From CBDFHJ01 sp965247635 (GTDB lineage: Bacteria > Chloroflexota > Dehalococcoidia > Lucifugimonadales > Australimonadaceae): 64,000 bases of DNA. Positions 55,788-64,000 of this stretch are shown piece after piece. Position numbers and translations under genes: made by a program. Below the pieces are notes generated by a model, which saw nothing but the letters and a program-made list of their open reading frames with translations, did no database searches and was not told the origin of the DNA. Every line of letters starts with the position of its first letter. Position 1 is the stretch's first letter. The stretch is taken from positions 372,001 through 436,000 of the forward strand of contig CBDFHJ010000009.1 of assembly GCA_965247635.1 (NCBI GenBank), given 5' to 3'.

Positions 55788-58424
55788 CTACTCGCCATCT
55801 TCCGGCGTCTCATCCGCATCATCGTCCAGATCGTCGTCCTCAGTCTCGGTTGCGTCACCCGCATCGCCGGCGTCCACCTCCATGGACAGCTGACGCGCAG
55901 ACTTGCCGTTCTTGCCGTTGGTACGGCTGTCCTGCCTCGGCGCCGACAGCCTGGGCATTTGGATCACGTCTTGAACGGCGCCCTCCTTGAAGGCGCTGAT
56001 AGAGATCACTTGGTCAGCGTCGGAAAGCTTCGTCATCACCTTCACACCTTGGGTGGTGCGACCCAAGGTCCGGATCTCATCGATTCGGGTGCGGAAGACC
56101 ATGGCCTTGGCTGAGCCGACCATGACCTCTTCCACGTCGGGCCCGGTGACCACGGCGCCGGCGATGGAGCCCGTCTTGTCATTGATCCGCAGGGCGATGA
56201 CACCCTGGACGTTCCGTCCCGTGACCCTGAAGTGCTTGACGGCGGTGCGCTTGCCGTAGCCTCGCTCGGTGAGCACCAAGAGGTTGTCGGCGGCGTTGGC
56301 AACGTCCATGGCCACCAGCTCGTCCTTGTCGATCAGCCGAATGCCTCGGACGCCGCCCGCACCGCGGGTCTGGCGGATGGCCACCTCGTCCAGCATGAAC
56401 TGGACGCCCTTTCCGTTGCGGCTCACCATGATGATGCGCATGTGTGGCTCGGCCAGGCGCGCCACCAAGACCTGGTCCCCACTTTCGAGGTCCATGGCCA
56501 ACAGCCCGTTACTGCGGATGTTCGCGAACTGGCGAAGGTGCATGCGCTTGATCTCACCCAGCCGGGTGGCTATGACGATGTACCGTTCCACGTTCAGGTC
56601 GCTGACGCGCACGAGCGCGTTGACGCGTTCCTCCGGCGGGATGTTAATCAGGTTCTGAATGGGTGTCCCACGCGTCTGACGTGTGGCGTCGGAGCGCACG
56701 TTGAACACGCGCTCTCGGTATACTCGTCCTCGGTTGGTGAAGAAGAGAAGCCAATCGTGGGTATCGGCCACCACCATCTGCTGGATGGCGTCTCCTTCAC
56801 GGGTCTCCTGACCCCGGACGCCTTTGCCGCCTCGGCGCTGGAGCCGGTAGGCCTCGATGGGCAACCGCTTCAGGTAGCCCCGGTCGCTGAGGGTAATGAC
56901 CACGTCGGCGTGGGGGGTGAGCTCCTCCTTGGTAAAGTTCAACGCCTCTTCGTCCCATAGCTCGGTGCGACGGCTGCCGGCGTAGGCTTTCCGATGGGTC
57001 TCGGTCTCCTCGCGCACCACCGCTGTCACCTTGGCGGGGGTGGTCAGCAACTCCTCCAGCCCTCTGATCCGATCCTGCAGCTCCTGGTATTCGTTCTCGA
57101 TGCGCTCTCGCTCCAACGCGGCGAGGCGTCGAAGTTGCATGTCTAGGATCGCTTGAGCCTGTATCTCGGTCAGGCCGAACTGGGCCATCAGTCCTTGGCG
57201 GGCGGTCTCCACGTCGTTGGACCCACGGATGAGGGCAATCACCTCGTCCAAGTTCTGTAGGGCGGTGCGCAACCCTTCAAGGATGTGGGCCCGGTCCCGG
57301 GCCCTGCCCAGGTCATATTCGGCGCGACGGCGGACCACGGTGCGGCGAAACTCAATGTAGTGCCCCAGGGCCGCCTTGAGGTTCAGCAGCCGTGGCTGTC
57401 CATCGACGAGGGCCAGCATGTTGAAGTGGAAGGCACTCTGGAGCGCCGTGTGCTGGTAGAGGTTGTTGAGCACCTGCTCGGCAGCGGCGCCGCGCTGCAG
57501 CTCCACTACCATCCGCATCCCTTGGCGGCCCGACTCATCACGGATCTCGGAGATGCCGTCAATCCGGTGCTCCTTGGCCATCGTCGCAATCCGCTCTACC
57601 AAAGTCGCCTTGTTCACCTGATAGGGTAGCTCTGTGATGATGATCCGCTCCCGGGTGCCACTCCGGTCGACCTCCTCGATACTGGCCCGTGCCCGGACCG
57701 TGACGCGGCCTCGGCCGGTGTGGTACGCGGCGTCCATGCCGTCCCGGCCCATCAGGATTCCGGCGGTGGGAAAGTCGGGGCCCTGGACGAAATTCAGGAG
57801 GTCGTCGATGGTGGCTTCGGGGTTGTCCAGCAGGTGCATGATGGCGTCGCAGATCTCGCCAAGGTTATGGGGTGGAATGTTGGTGGTCATGCCTACCGCG
57901 ATACCCGAGGAGCCGTTGACCAAGAGGTTGGGCAGCCGGGTAGGCAGCACCGTGGGCTCCTGTTGAGACCCATCGTAGTTATCGACGAAGTTGACCGTGT
58001 TGCGGTCGATGTCAACCATCATCTCCTCCGCGATAGCAGCAAGGCGCGCCTCGGTATAGCGCATGGCCGCGGGGGGGTCGTCGTCTACCGAGCCGAAGTT
58101 GCCCTGGCCTTGAATGAGGGGATGGCGCATGGAGAAGCTCTGGGCCATGCGCACGAGGGTGTCGTAGATGGGAACGTCGCCGTGGGGGTGGTATTTGCCC
58201 ATAACCTCGCCAATGACGCCGGCGCTCTTCTTGTATGCGGCGTTGGGCCGGAGGCCCATCTCGTGCATGGCGTACAGGATGCGCCGCTGCACCGGCTTCA
58301 GCCCGTCGCGAGCGTCAGGCAGCGCCCTGGACACGATGACGCTCATGGCGTAGTCCAAGTAGGCGGTACGCATCTCCTCTTCGATTCGAACGGGCCTGAT
58401 GTTGCCAGCACTGGCCAGGACCAT
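55788..58424 (-). CDS. gyrA: DNA gyrase subunit A
   Basis: 878 residues. Catalytic tyrosine in AAMRYTEARLA, quinolone-resistance segment HPHGDVPIYDTLVRMAQSF, coiled coil and six beta-pinwheel repeats, with the GyrA-box-like QRRGGKGVRG. An acidic tail (DDDLDDDADETPEDGE) closes the protein. It introduces negative supercoils with GyrB, which is not in the window. Confidence 0.96.
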   Translation of the reverse strand: MVLASAGNIRPVRIEEEMRTAYLDYAMSVIVSRALPDARDGLKPVQRRILYAMHEMGLRPNAAYKKSAGVIGEVMGKYHPHGDVPIYDTLVRMAQSFSMRHPLIQGQGNFGSVDDDPPAAMRYTEARLAAIAEEMMVDIDRNTVNFVDNYDGSQQEPTVLPTRLPNLLVNGSSGIAVGMTTNIPPHNLGEICDAIMHLLDNPEATIDDLLNFVQGPDFPTAGILMGRDGMDAAYHTGRGRVTVRARASIEEVDRSGTRERIIITELPYQVNKATLVERIATMAKEHRIDGISEIRDESGRQGMRMVVELQRGAAAEQVLNNLYQHTALQSAFHFNMLALVDGQPRLLNLKAALGHYIEFRRTVVRRRAEYDLGRARDRAHILEGLRTALQNLDEVIALIRGSNDVETARQGLMAQFGLTEIQAQAILDMQLRRLAALERERIENEYQELQDRIRGLEELLTTPAKVTAVVREETETHRKAYAGSRRTELWDEEALNFTKEELTPHADVVITLSDRGYLKRLPIEAYRLQRRGGKGVRGQETREGDAIQQMVVADTHDWLLFFTNRGRVYRERVFNVRSDATRQTRGTPIQNLINIPPEERVNALVRVSDLNVERYIVIATRLGEIKRMHLRQFANIRSNGLLAMDLESGDQVLVARLAEPHMRIIMVSRNGKGVQFMLDEVAIRQTRGAGGVRGIRLIDKDELVAMDVANAADNLLVLTERGYGKRTAVKHFRVTGRNVQGVIALRINDKTGSIAGAVVTGPDVEEVMVGSAKAMVFRTRIDEIRTLGRTTQGVKVMTKLSDADQVISISAFKEGAVQDVIQMPRLSAPRQDSRTNGKNGKSARQLSMEVDAGDAGDATETEDDDLDDDADETPEDGE

Positions 58425-58555
58425 GGTGGCTCCTTTCGACGTACTCTAGGTGTTACGCGGAAGTCGCTATGGGTGGAACCGTTTTGAGGTTAACCCGCAA
58501 CAGGTGGTAGACCTCGGGTGTTTGTAACACGAAATAGTGGGTTAAATCGCCCTTT

Positions 58556-58583
58556 ATTATAGCAGAATATGCCCCGTTCCAAC
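58556..58583 (-). promoter_or_regulatory. gyrA promoter candidate
   Basis: On the reverse strand, TTGGAA (58577-58582) and TATAAT (58556-58561), 15 bases apart (16 if GTTGGA is used). The leader to the gyrA ATG would be about 125 bases. I see no gene in 58425-58748. Confidence 0.5.
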
Positions 58584-58748
58584 AGGGAAATGAGGCCTCA
58601 ATACAGGACCATGGCATGGTGGGTAGGAAAAGCCTGGGAACAGGGCCGTGACCAGCCTTCGCGAGCTCCCAGTCCCGCCTTGAACGCCCGCCCCCGACGA
58701 GGCTTCAAATCGTGCCTGCGGATTTAAGGCCGAGGCGTGTTCGGGCCT

Positions 58749-59426
58749 CTATCCATGGCCCGTCTCCGCGAAGCGTTCGGCCCACTGAACCAGACCGCCG
58801 AACAGGTTTAGAAACCCCCTAGGCACTTCGTCCTCGCGCTCAGGGTGGCACTGGACGCCAACCACCCACGAATGGGCCGGGCTCTCCAGCGCCTCGATGA
58901 TGCCGTCGTCGTGCATATAGGCCGAGGCCAGAAGGTCGCGAGCGCGGTGGGCGTCTCTCAGCCCCTGATGGTGCTGGCTGTTCGTCCGGAAGTAGCCGCC
59001 GGCCCCGATAATGGCCCCCAGCTTACTGCCGGGCGAGACGAATACCGAGTGAACAGCGGCCTGGTGACCCGGGATGTCTTGGATGAGCGAGCCGCCGAAG
59101 GTTACGTTGAGCACCTGCATACCCCGGCAGATGCCCAGGACCGGCATGTCTTGGGCAAGCGCCTCGTGGAGCAGAGCAAACTCCATCTCGTCGCGAGCAA
59201 GGTTCGACTTCACGTTTGCGGCGGGGTCAACCTGCTGACCGTAGCGCTGGGGGTGGACGTCAGGACCGCCGCTCAGCAGGACGCCGCCGACACCGTCCAA
59301 GGCCTGCGCCGGAGTAAGACCAGCGCCTGGCGTGAGCAGACGAACGTCCGCGCCGCGGCGCTTTATGGACTCGGCATACGCTTGAGCGTGTTTCTCTGAT
59401 GAGGCGGTGACGGCGATGAGGGGCAC
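58749..59426 (-). CDS. class-I glutamine amidotransferase-like peptidase C26
   Basis: 225 residues. Nucleophile in LGICRGMQVLN, catalytic His-Glu in GVQCHPERED, and GGVLLSGGPDVHPQRYG near the start, as in gamma-glutamyl-GABA hydrolases. It probably hydrolyses gamma-glutamyl amides. GTG 59426 with GGAGGT just upstream gives VPLIAVTAS, the family start; ATG 59480 is also open. Confidence 0.85.
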   Translation of the reverse strand: MPLIAVTASSEKHAQAYAESIKRRGADVRLLTPGAGLTPAQALDGVGGVLLSGGPDVHPQRYGQQVDPAANVKSNLARDEMEFALLHEALAQDMPVLGICRGMQVLNVTFGGSLIQDIPGHQAAVHSVFVSPGSKLGAIIGAGGYFRTNSQHHQGLRDAHRARDLLASAYMHDDGIIEALESPAHSWVVGVQCHPEREDEVPRGFLNLFGGLVQWAERFAETGHG

Positions 59427-59489
59427 CCGCGACCTCCAGAGGGCAGTCCAGCCGATTATAGGGCCTTGGACAGTCCCCATCCAGCGGCC

Positions 59490-60311
59490 TTACTCGTCCT
59501 CCTGGTCGCTCTCCATCGGGGCGAAGATGGCCGCATCCAGGTCCTCGAGGAGCCACTCCGGGCCGTCCTCCTCGTCCCCGGTATCGCGGGCCTGGCCCGG
59601 CCGGTCCTGCTCGTCTTCGTCACGCGCGGGGGCGCCGTTGGTCCGGGCTGCGGTGGCCGAAACGTACGACGCGGGGAAGGAAAGGACGTTCCGCTGAGAC
59701 AGGTGCCGGTAGGCCTCCCGCAGGAGAATGATGACGTGATCGCGCGTAACGTTGAACACGGCGGCCTGGTAGCGGTTCCCGCCATCCATGAGCTGAATAA
59801 GGCGACATCCCAAGGCGGACGGCAACCGCCCAAGGTACCGGTCGCCCACGTCGTGCACCTCAAGGGCCTCTCCTCGACACTTCAGCTCCACCGGCTCGCC
59901 GGCGGAAATAGCCGCCAGGGCATAGGCATCGGCGGGCGCCAGGAGGGTCACGCGAGCCGTCTTTCCGTTCTCCTCGATGAAGAAGCTGGAAGGCACGCAG
60001 CGGCCATTGGGCCGAGATGGTGAAGACGTCTTCAGGAGCACCAGGCGGTCCAGGTTCTTACGCGCGATGGCGTTGCGGGGCGACAGGTCCAGGGCGTGCT
60101 TGAACGCCTCCTGGGCGTCCTTATAGTCACCCAGCTCCAGCTGCGCTTTACCCAAACGGTTCCACGCCTCAACGTCGCCCGGGGAAAGCTCCAGGACCTG
60201 CCGGTTTACCTGCGCGGCCTGTTCCCACTGGCTCTTCACGGCCAAAGCGATGGCCTCCCCGGTCCGTTTCCGCCACAGGCGCTCACGCTCATCAATCTTG
60301 GGAATAGTCAT
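59490..60311 (-). CDS. TPR-repeat protein with unknown C-terminal part
   Basis: 273 residues from ATG 60311 (MTIPKIDERERLWRKRTGE). Two TPR units (AAQVNRQVLELSPGDVEAWN and AQEAFKHALDLSPRNAIARK) are followed by a beta-rich domain (VELKCRGEALEVHDVGDRYLG) and an acidic tail (GPEWLLEDLDAA). I do not know the C-terminal domain. The frame to 60500 reads through intergenic sequence. Confidence 0.65.
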   Translation of the reverse strand: MTIPKIDERERLWRKRTGEAIALAVKSQWEQAAQVNRQVLELSPGDVEAWNRLGKAQLELGDYKDAQEAFKHALDLSPRNAIARKNLDRLVLLKTSSPSRPNGRCVPSSFFIEENGKTARVTLLAPADAYALAAISAGEPVELKCRGEALEVHDVGDRYLGRLPSALGCRLIQLMDGGNRYQAAVFNVTRDHVIILLREAYRHLSQRNVLSFPASYVSATAARTNGAPARDEDEQDRPGQARDTGDEEDGPEWLLEDLDAAIFAPMESDQEDE

Positions 60312-60587
60312 TTGTCCCCTCGAGGCCCGTAACGGATCCGTTCTTACTACCGCAACAGGCCCGCGCTGTCTCACAACCCTTTCAGCCTTAGCCGTCGCCA
60401 CCATCGGAGCAAGGCGCCGGTGACCTGAAAGGGGTGCAATCCTGCTCCTGAGGTAGCGTAGATTGCTGCAACGGCCACTACCAGTCAAGGGGGTTAGCAC
60501 GCATTTGTGCGGCAGCGAGAAAACGTTTCCCGCGGCGGCAAAGCAGTCTAGCTGCTGGTGGAAGGGGCCAATGAAGGTTGACGGCGC

Positions 60588-61802
60588 CTAGGCTTGGTCT
60601 AGCTCGAACGCACGATGGAGGGCGCGGACGGCGTCTTGGACCCGCGATTCGTCCACGATACAGGTGATGCGTATCTGCGAGGTGGTGATCATCTCAATGT
60701 TGATCCCCGCCTCAAACAGGGCTCGGAACATGCGCGAGGCGTAGCCCGGCGCGTTCTGCATGCCCGTGCCCACGATGCTAACGTTGCCCAAGTGCTCGTC
60801 GCTGACGCACTCGGCCGCGCCGATCCGATCCGCGACTTCCCGGCAGATCTCCAGGGCCTTGGCGGCCTCTGCCTGGGTCGTGGTAAACGATACGTCGGTC
60901 AGCCGGTCGGCGCTGGCGTTTTGGACGATGGTGTCCACGCTGACGAGCGCGTCTGACAGCGGCTCGAACAGCGCGGCGGCGATGCCAGGGCTATCGGGAA
61001 CGCTCCGTACCGTTATCCGGGCTATGCCCCCGTCATAGGTCACGCCCCGAACTTTATTGCGAACTTCCATCTCCGCTCCCTCATGAATTAGCGTACCAGG
61101 CACGTCACCCCTACTGGAAGCCACCAGGACCGGCACCTTGTACCACGCCGCCAGCTCAATGGACCGCGGATGCATCTTGGCGCCGTAGCTGGCAAGCTCC
61201 AGCATCTCCTCGTAGCCGATGGAATCGAGCTTGCGTGCTTCAGGCACCACGCGGGGGTCCGCGGTGAAGATGCCGTCCACATCGGTGTACACCTCGCAGC
61301 GATCGGCCTGAAGCGCGGCGGCCAAAGCGACCGCCGTGGTGTCGGACCCGCCCCGGCCAAGGGTGGTGACATCCATCTCCTCCGTCATGCCTTGGAAGCC
61401 GGCCACGATGGCCACTTTGCCCTGTTCTAGCTCGTGGCGGACCCGTGCCGGGTCCATGGCGATGATGGAAGCCCTGCCATGGACGGTATCGGTGCGTATG
61501 CCCGCCTGGCCCGCACCCAGGCTGACGGCGGGTACGTCTATTTCTCGGAGCGCCATGGCCAGCAGCGTGCCGGAGATGAGCTCCCCCGTTGAAAGCAGCA
61601 GGTCCCGCTCCCGCGGGTCCGGGTTCTGGGCAATCTGGTCGGCCAAGGTGATGAGCTCGTCGGTGGTGTCCCCCATAGCGGACACGACCGCGGCAATTTG
61701 GTGACCACGGCCCCGCTCCCGAGCGATACGCTTGGCTACGCCGCGAATAAGCTCCGCGGTGGCCAGCGAAGAGCCGCCGTATTTCTGAACGAGAAGGGCC
61801 AT
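60588..61802 (-). CDS. lysC: aspartokinase
   Basis: 404 residues. The kinase domain starts LVQKYGGSSLATAELIRGVA and contains RGGSDTTAVALAAALQA and VYTDVDGIFTADPR. Two ACT domains at the C-terminus bind lysine or threonine for feedback. It makes aspartyl phosphate for Lys, Met and Thr. Its ATG follows the thrB stop with no gap (TAG-ATG). Confidence 0.96.
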   Translation of the reverse strand: MALLVQKYGGSSLATAELIRGVAKRIARERGRGHQIAAVVSAMGDTTDELITLADQIAQNPDPRERDLLLSTGELISGTLLAMALREIDVPAVSLGAGQAGIRTDTVHGRASIIAMDPARVRHELEQGKVAIVAGFQGMTEEMDVTTLGRGGSDTTAVALAAALQADRCEVYTDVDGIFTADPRVVPEARKLDSIGYEEMLELASYGAKMHPRSIELAAWYKVPVLVASSRGDVPGTLIHEGAEMEVRNKVRGVTYDGGIARITVRSVPDSPGIAAALFEPLSDALVSVDTIVQNASADRLTDVSFTTTQAEAAKALEICREVADRIGAAECVSDEHLGNVSIVGTGMQNAPGYASRMFRALFEAGINIEMITTSQIRITCIVDESRVQDAVRALHRAFELDQA

Positions 61803-62744
61803 CTACGCCTCCACGCCCAGGGCAAGCACCATGGCACCGCTGGGCGCCGGGTCTAGGATGACAAACTCCCCAGGCAGCCGCGCCTTGTCCGCCGCATCGG
61901 CCATCTCGTACCCGATGGTCATCGCCCGGTGCTCCGATTTTCGCGTGAGCGCCACCACGGAGGAGCCGGCGCCAGAGAGGAAAACGCCGTCCGCCCCCGC
62001 GCTCAGCGCGTTGGCGAAGAGTTGCTTCATGGGCGGGAACACGCGCTGGCGGTCGGGCTGATGAAGCCGATCCTGGGTGGCCATACGCAAGTACTCCAAG
62101 TGCCCGGTAGCCAGTCCGGCGACAAGCAGTCCGGTCCGCCCGATATTGAATACGGCATCCTGGCGGGAGACCGTGGACGGCAGCACCTCTCTGGCCCTCT
62201 TGGTCGGCATCCGTTGTTCGGGAATGAACACAACGCACTGGAGGTCATCGGGGAGCGGCACCTGGGCCGCGTGGATGCGCTCCTCGTCTTTCAACGCCAC
62301 GCAGCATCCCCCCAGAAGGGCCGCGGCTACGTTATCGGGGTGCCCCTCCATCTCCGTTGCCAAGTCAAGCACGTGAGGCATCGGCACGGGATAGCCCATC
62401 ATGGCGTTGGCAGCCACCAGCCCACCGACAATGGCGCACGCGCTGCTGCCTAGCCCACGGCTCAAGGGCACGTCCTGCCAGGTGACGATCTGGAGCTCGG
62501 TTTCCGGCACACCGGCCTCCCGCAGAAGTCGTTGAGCGGCCCGGTAGACCAGGTTTGACTTGTCACGGCGGAGGTGTCCCTCGCCCTCTCCATGGACCGT
62601 CACGCCTGCCGGGCCACCCCACCGAATGCGGACGCGGTTCCACAGCGAGAGGGCCATGCCCAAGCAATCAAAGCCCGGCCCCAGGTTGGCGGTGGTGGCC
62701 GGGACCCGGACGGTTACCGTATGGTGAAGCGGCGTTTTCCTCAT
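61803..62744 (-). CDS. thrB: homoserine kinase
   Basis: 313 residues of the GHMP kinase family. VRVPATTANLGPGFDCLGMAL is the N-terminal signature and DVPLSRGLGSSACAIVGGLV is the ATP-binding GHMP motif. It phosphorylates homoserine on the way to threonine. ATG 62744 is chosen over 62876, which reads through the repeat. It forms an operon with lysC. Confidence 0.95.
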   Translation of the reverse strand: MRKTPLHHTVTVRVPATTANLGPGFDCLGMALSLWNRVRIRWGGPAGVTVHGEGEGHLRRDKSNLVYRAAQRLLREAGVPETELQIVTWQDVPLSRGLGSSACAIVGGLVAANAMMGYPVPMPHVLDLATEMEGHPDNVAAALLGGCCVALKDEERIHAAQVPLPDDLQCVVFIPEQRMPTKRAREVLPSTVSRQDAVFNIGRTGLLVAGLATGHLEYLRMATQDRLHQPDRQRVFPPMKQLFANALSAGADGVFLSGAGSSVVALTRKSEHRAMTIGYEMADAADKARLPGEFVILDPAPSGAMVLALGVEA

Positions 62745-62763
62745 CTTCTCGTACGAAACTCCA

Positions 62764-62815
62764 GTATAGCAGGCAGGGTTTCCCCTGCACCCATTTGCGG
62801 GGTCCCCATGGTTCG
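62764..62815 (-). repeat. promoter-like dispersed repeat upstream of thrB
   Basis: On the reverse strand: GGGGACCCCGCA, GGGTGCAGGGGA, ACCCTGCCTGCTATACT, the same blocks as 42517-42572. TATACT is about 20 bases before the thrB ATG. Confidence 0.6.
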
Positions 62816-62945
62816 ACAGGTCCGATAAATCGGACTCCTCATGGAATCGGATCCCACCACAAGCCCCTTCTGTCACCCTGAACGAAGTGAAGGGTCTGGT
62901 ACCAGATTCCGAGTCCTTCCCTGGAAGGACTCGGAATGACAGGCG
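62816..62945. repeat. dispersed intergenic repeats, families II and IV
   Basis: GGTCCGATAAATCGGACTCC, GTCACCCTGAACGAAGTGAA and the inverted pair ATTCCGAGTCCTTCC / GGAAGGACTCGGAATGACA lie together between thrB and the last gene. They match types at 1219-1352 and 25115-25280. Confidence 0.65.
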
Positions 62946-63066
62946 CTATAGGTGTTGCTGAGCCTGTCCTGTCCCCCGGCAGGTCGGGACTGATTCACCC
63001 CACTAGAGGGCGTGTACGATATACTCCCTCAGCGACGCCCCACGATACGGTAAGGAGTGGCACACG

Positions 63067-64000
63067 ATGGGAGTTCTCTACATCGCCGGCAGCTCTCCGG
63101 GCGTTGGTAGCACGGCCGTGTGCGCCGCGCTGGCCACCACCTGGCAGCGAGCGGGCAAGCGCGTGGCGCTCTTCAAGCCCCTGGAGCTGTCAGGGGAGAC
63201 GCCGGGGGCCGATTCGCGGCTCTTTAGCACCATAGCGCCTAACGCTGGCACGGACACTCGGGAGTTCGAGGGCGGAGCCCTAGACCCAGCGCTTGGAGAC
63301 TCCATCGCCGTCCAATTAGAGGAGCTCGCTCGGGAGGCCGACGTGGTGATAGTGGAGGGCCTGCCCCTCACCGACGCCCAGGGCTCGCGGGTGAGCGCAA
63401 CGGGGGCATTGGCCCAAGGGGTAGCCCAAAGGACAGGAAGTAGGGTCGTTGGAGTGCTTCCTTACGCCCCAGGCCTCGACGCGGGCGCCGTTGCGCCCTG
63501 GCAAGAGGCGTTCGGAGACGGCCTGGCTGGAGTGCTTATCAACCGTTGCACCCGCTACGCGGGGCACGACGCGGCGGACCGGCTGACGCCAGCCATCCAG
63601 GAAGCGGGGGCGCGGGTGCTCGGGACCGTACCCGAGGACCGGGCCATGCTGGCGCCGACGGTCCGACAGGTGGCGGACCACCTCTCGGCCGAGCTCCTCA
63701 CTTGGGCCTCCGAAGACCAGCGGCTGGTGGAGCAGTTCATCATCGGCGGGCTCATCTTGGAGTGGGGCGGCAACTACTTCGGCCGCTATCCCAACCAGGC
63801 GGTGATCGTACGGGGTGGCCGGATGGACATCGCCATGTCGGCGCTGAACTTCCCCATGAGCTGCCTTGTGCTGACGGCGTGCTCGGAGCCCCCTCAGTAC
63901 GTCCACCAGCGCGCCGACGAGCAGGAGGTGCCCCTACTGGTGGCGCAGCAAGGTACCCTTGAGGCCGCCGCAGCGCTGGAGACCATCCATCAGCGGACGT
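63067..64000 (+). CDS. P-loop / DRTGG-domain protein, N-terminal part
   Basis: The frame runs off the right edge after 311 codons. The N-terminus MGVLYIAGSSPGVGSTAVCA resembles the BioD-like/phosphotransacetylase N-domain P-loop, but the usual G-K-T/S is G-S-T, without the lysine. GVLINRCTRYAG and VLGTVPEDRAMLAPTVRQ fit this domain. After residue 240 the DRTGG-like domain follows (RYPNQAVIVRGGRMDIAMSA, LVLTACSEPP). It could be regulatory rather than catalytic. GTAAGGAG lies upstream of the ATG. Confidence 0.7.
   Translation, partial: MGVLYIAGSSPGVGSTAVCAALATTWQRAGKRVALFKPLELSGETPGADSRLFSTIAPNAGTDTREFEGGALDPALGDSIAVQLEELAREADVVIVEGLPLTDAQGSRVSATGALAQGVAQRTGSRVVGVLPYAPGLDAGAVAPWQEAFGDGLAGVLINRCTRYAGHDAADRLTPAIQEAGARVLGTVPEDRAMLAPTVRQVADHLSAELLTWASEDQRLVEQFIIGGLILEWGGNYFGRYPNQAVIVRGGRMDIAMSALNFPMSCLVLTACSEPPQYVHQRADEQEVPLLVAQQGTLEAAAALETIHQRT

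Overview
The window is a GC-rich bacterial chromosome segment. The gene content fits an uncultured Chloroflexota, Dehalococcoidia / SAR202-like. The hints are a Rieske ring-hydroxylating oxygenase, a paired flotillin and NfeD protease, a cluster-5 ABC importer, many small palindromic repeats between genes, and a single nuoA gene away from a nuo operon. This placement is an inference from gene content; no rRNA gene is present to confirm it.

Layout. 0-3.3 kb: end of a VIT/CCC1 transporter, a membrane protein, a thioredoxin-like lipoprotein and the tail of a rhodanese-CBS gene. 3.36-5.2 kb: an IS256-type element beside an inverted partial copy of itself, lying inside the broken rhodanese-CBS gene. 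5.4-11.5 kb: gltB-gltD. 11.7-15.1 kb: Rieske oxygenase, a frameshifted OsmC-like gene and an amidohydrolase-like lipoprotein cut off by a second IS256 cluster (15.1-17.0 kb). 17.2 kb: a lone tRNA 3' end. 17.5-25 kb: a TetR-type regulator and a peptide-type ABC importer operon. 25.3-45.7 kb: mostly housekeeping genes (pterin dehydratase, flotillin/NfeD, sucCD, nuoA, groESL, M16 protease, serS, lysS, greA, rsmD, coaD, alaX, EamA transporter, a divergent TetR pair). 45.8-49.5 kb: a compact mobile module with a tyrosine recombinase, a short serine recombinase, a phage-type methylase and zinc-ribbon proteins. 49.6-53.3 kb: a cupin, acetyltransferases and a VOC gene split by a two-ORF insertion sequence. 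53.4-64 kb: an OsmC gene with an in-frame UGA, a DUF1385 protein, rpmE, rpmA, rplU, gyrA, a class-I glutamine amidotransferase-like hydrolase, a TPR protein, thrB-lysC and the start of a DRTGG-domain protein.

Two observations stand out. First, the DppC-type permease of the ABC importer carries about 265 extra residues in its first extracytoplasmic loop. They form six YWTD-type repeats with N-terminal strands that could close the ring, so the insert looks like a complete six-bladed beta-propeller built into a permease. Second, the OsmC gene at 53.4-53.8 kb reads UGA exactly where the family has its conserved cysteine, with a small hairpin at a suitable distance downstream, so it is a good candidate selenoprotein.

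Regulatory sites visible in the sequence include a perfect CIRCE operator before groES, promoter-operator pairs for both TetR-type genes, an SOS-like inverted repeat inside the mobile-module promoter, strong hairpins after groEL and between the ABC binding protein and its permeases, and a roughly 45-bp repeat that sits upstream of both alaX and thrB in the same orientation relative to the gene.
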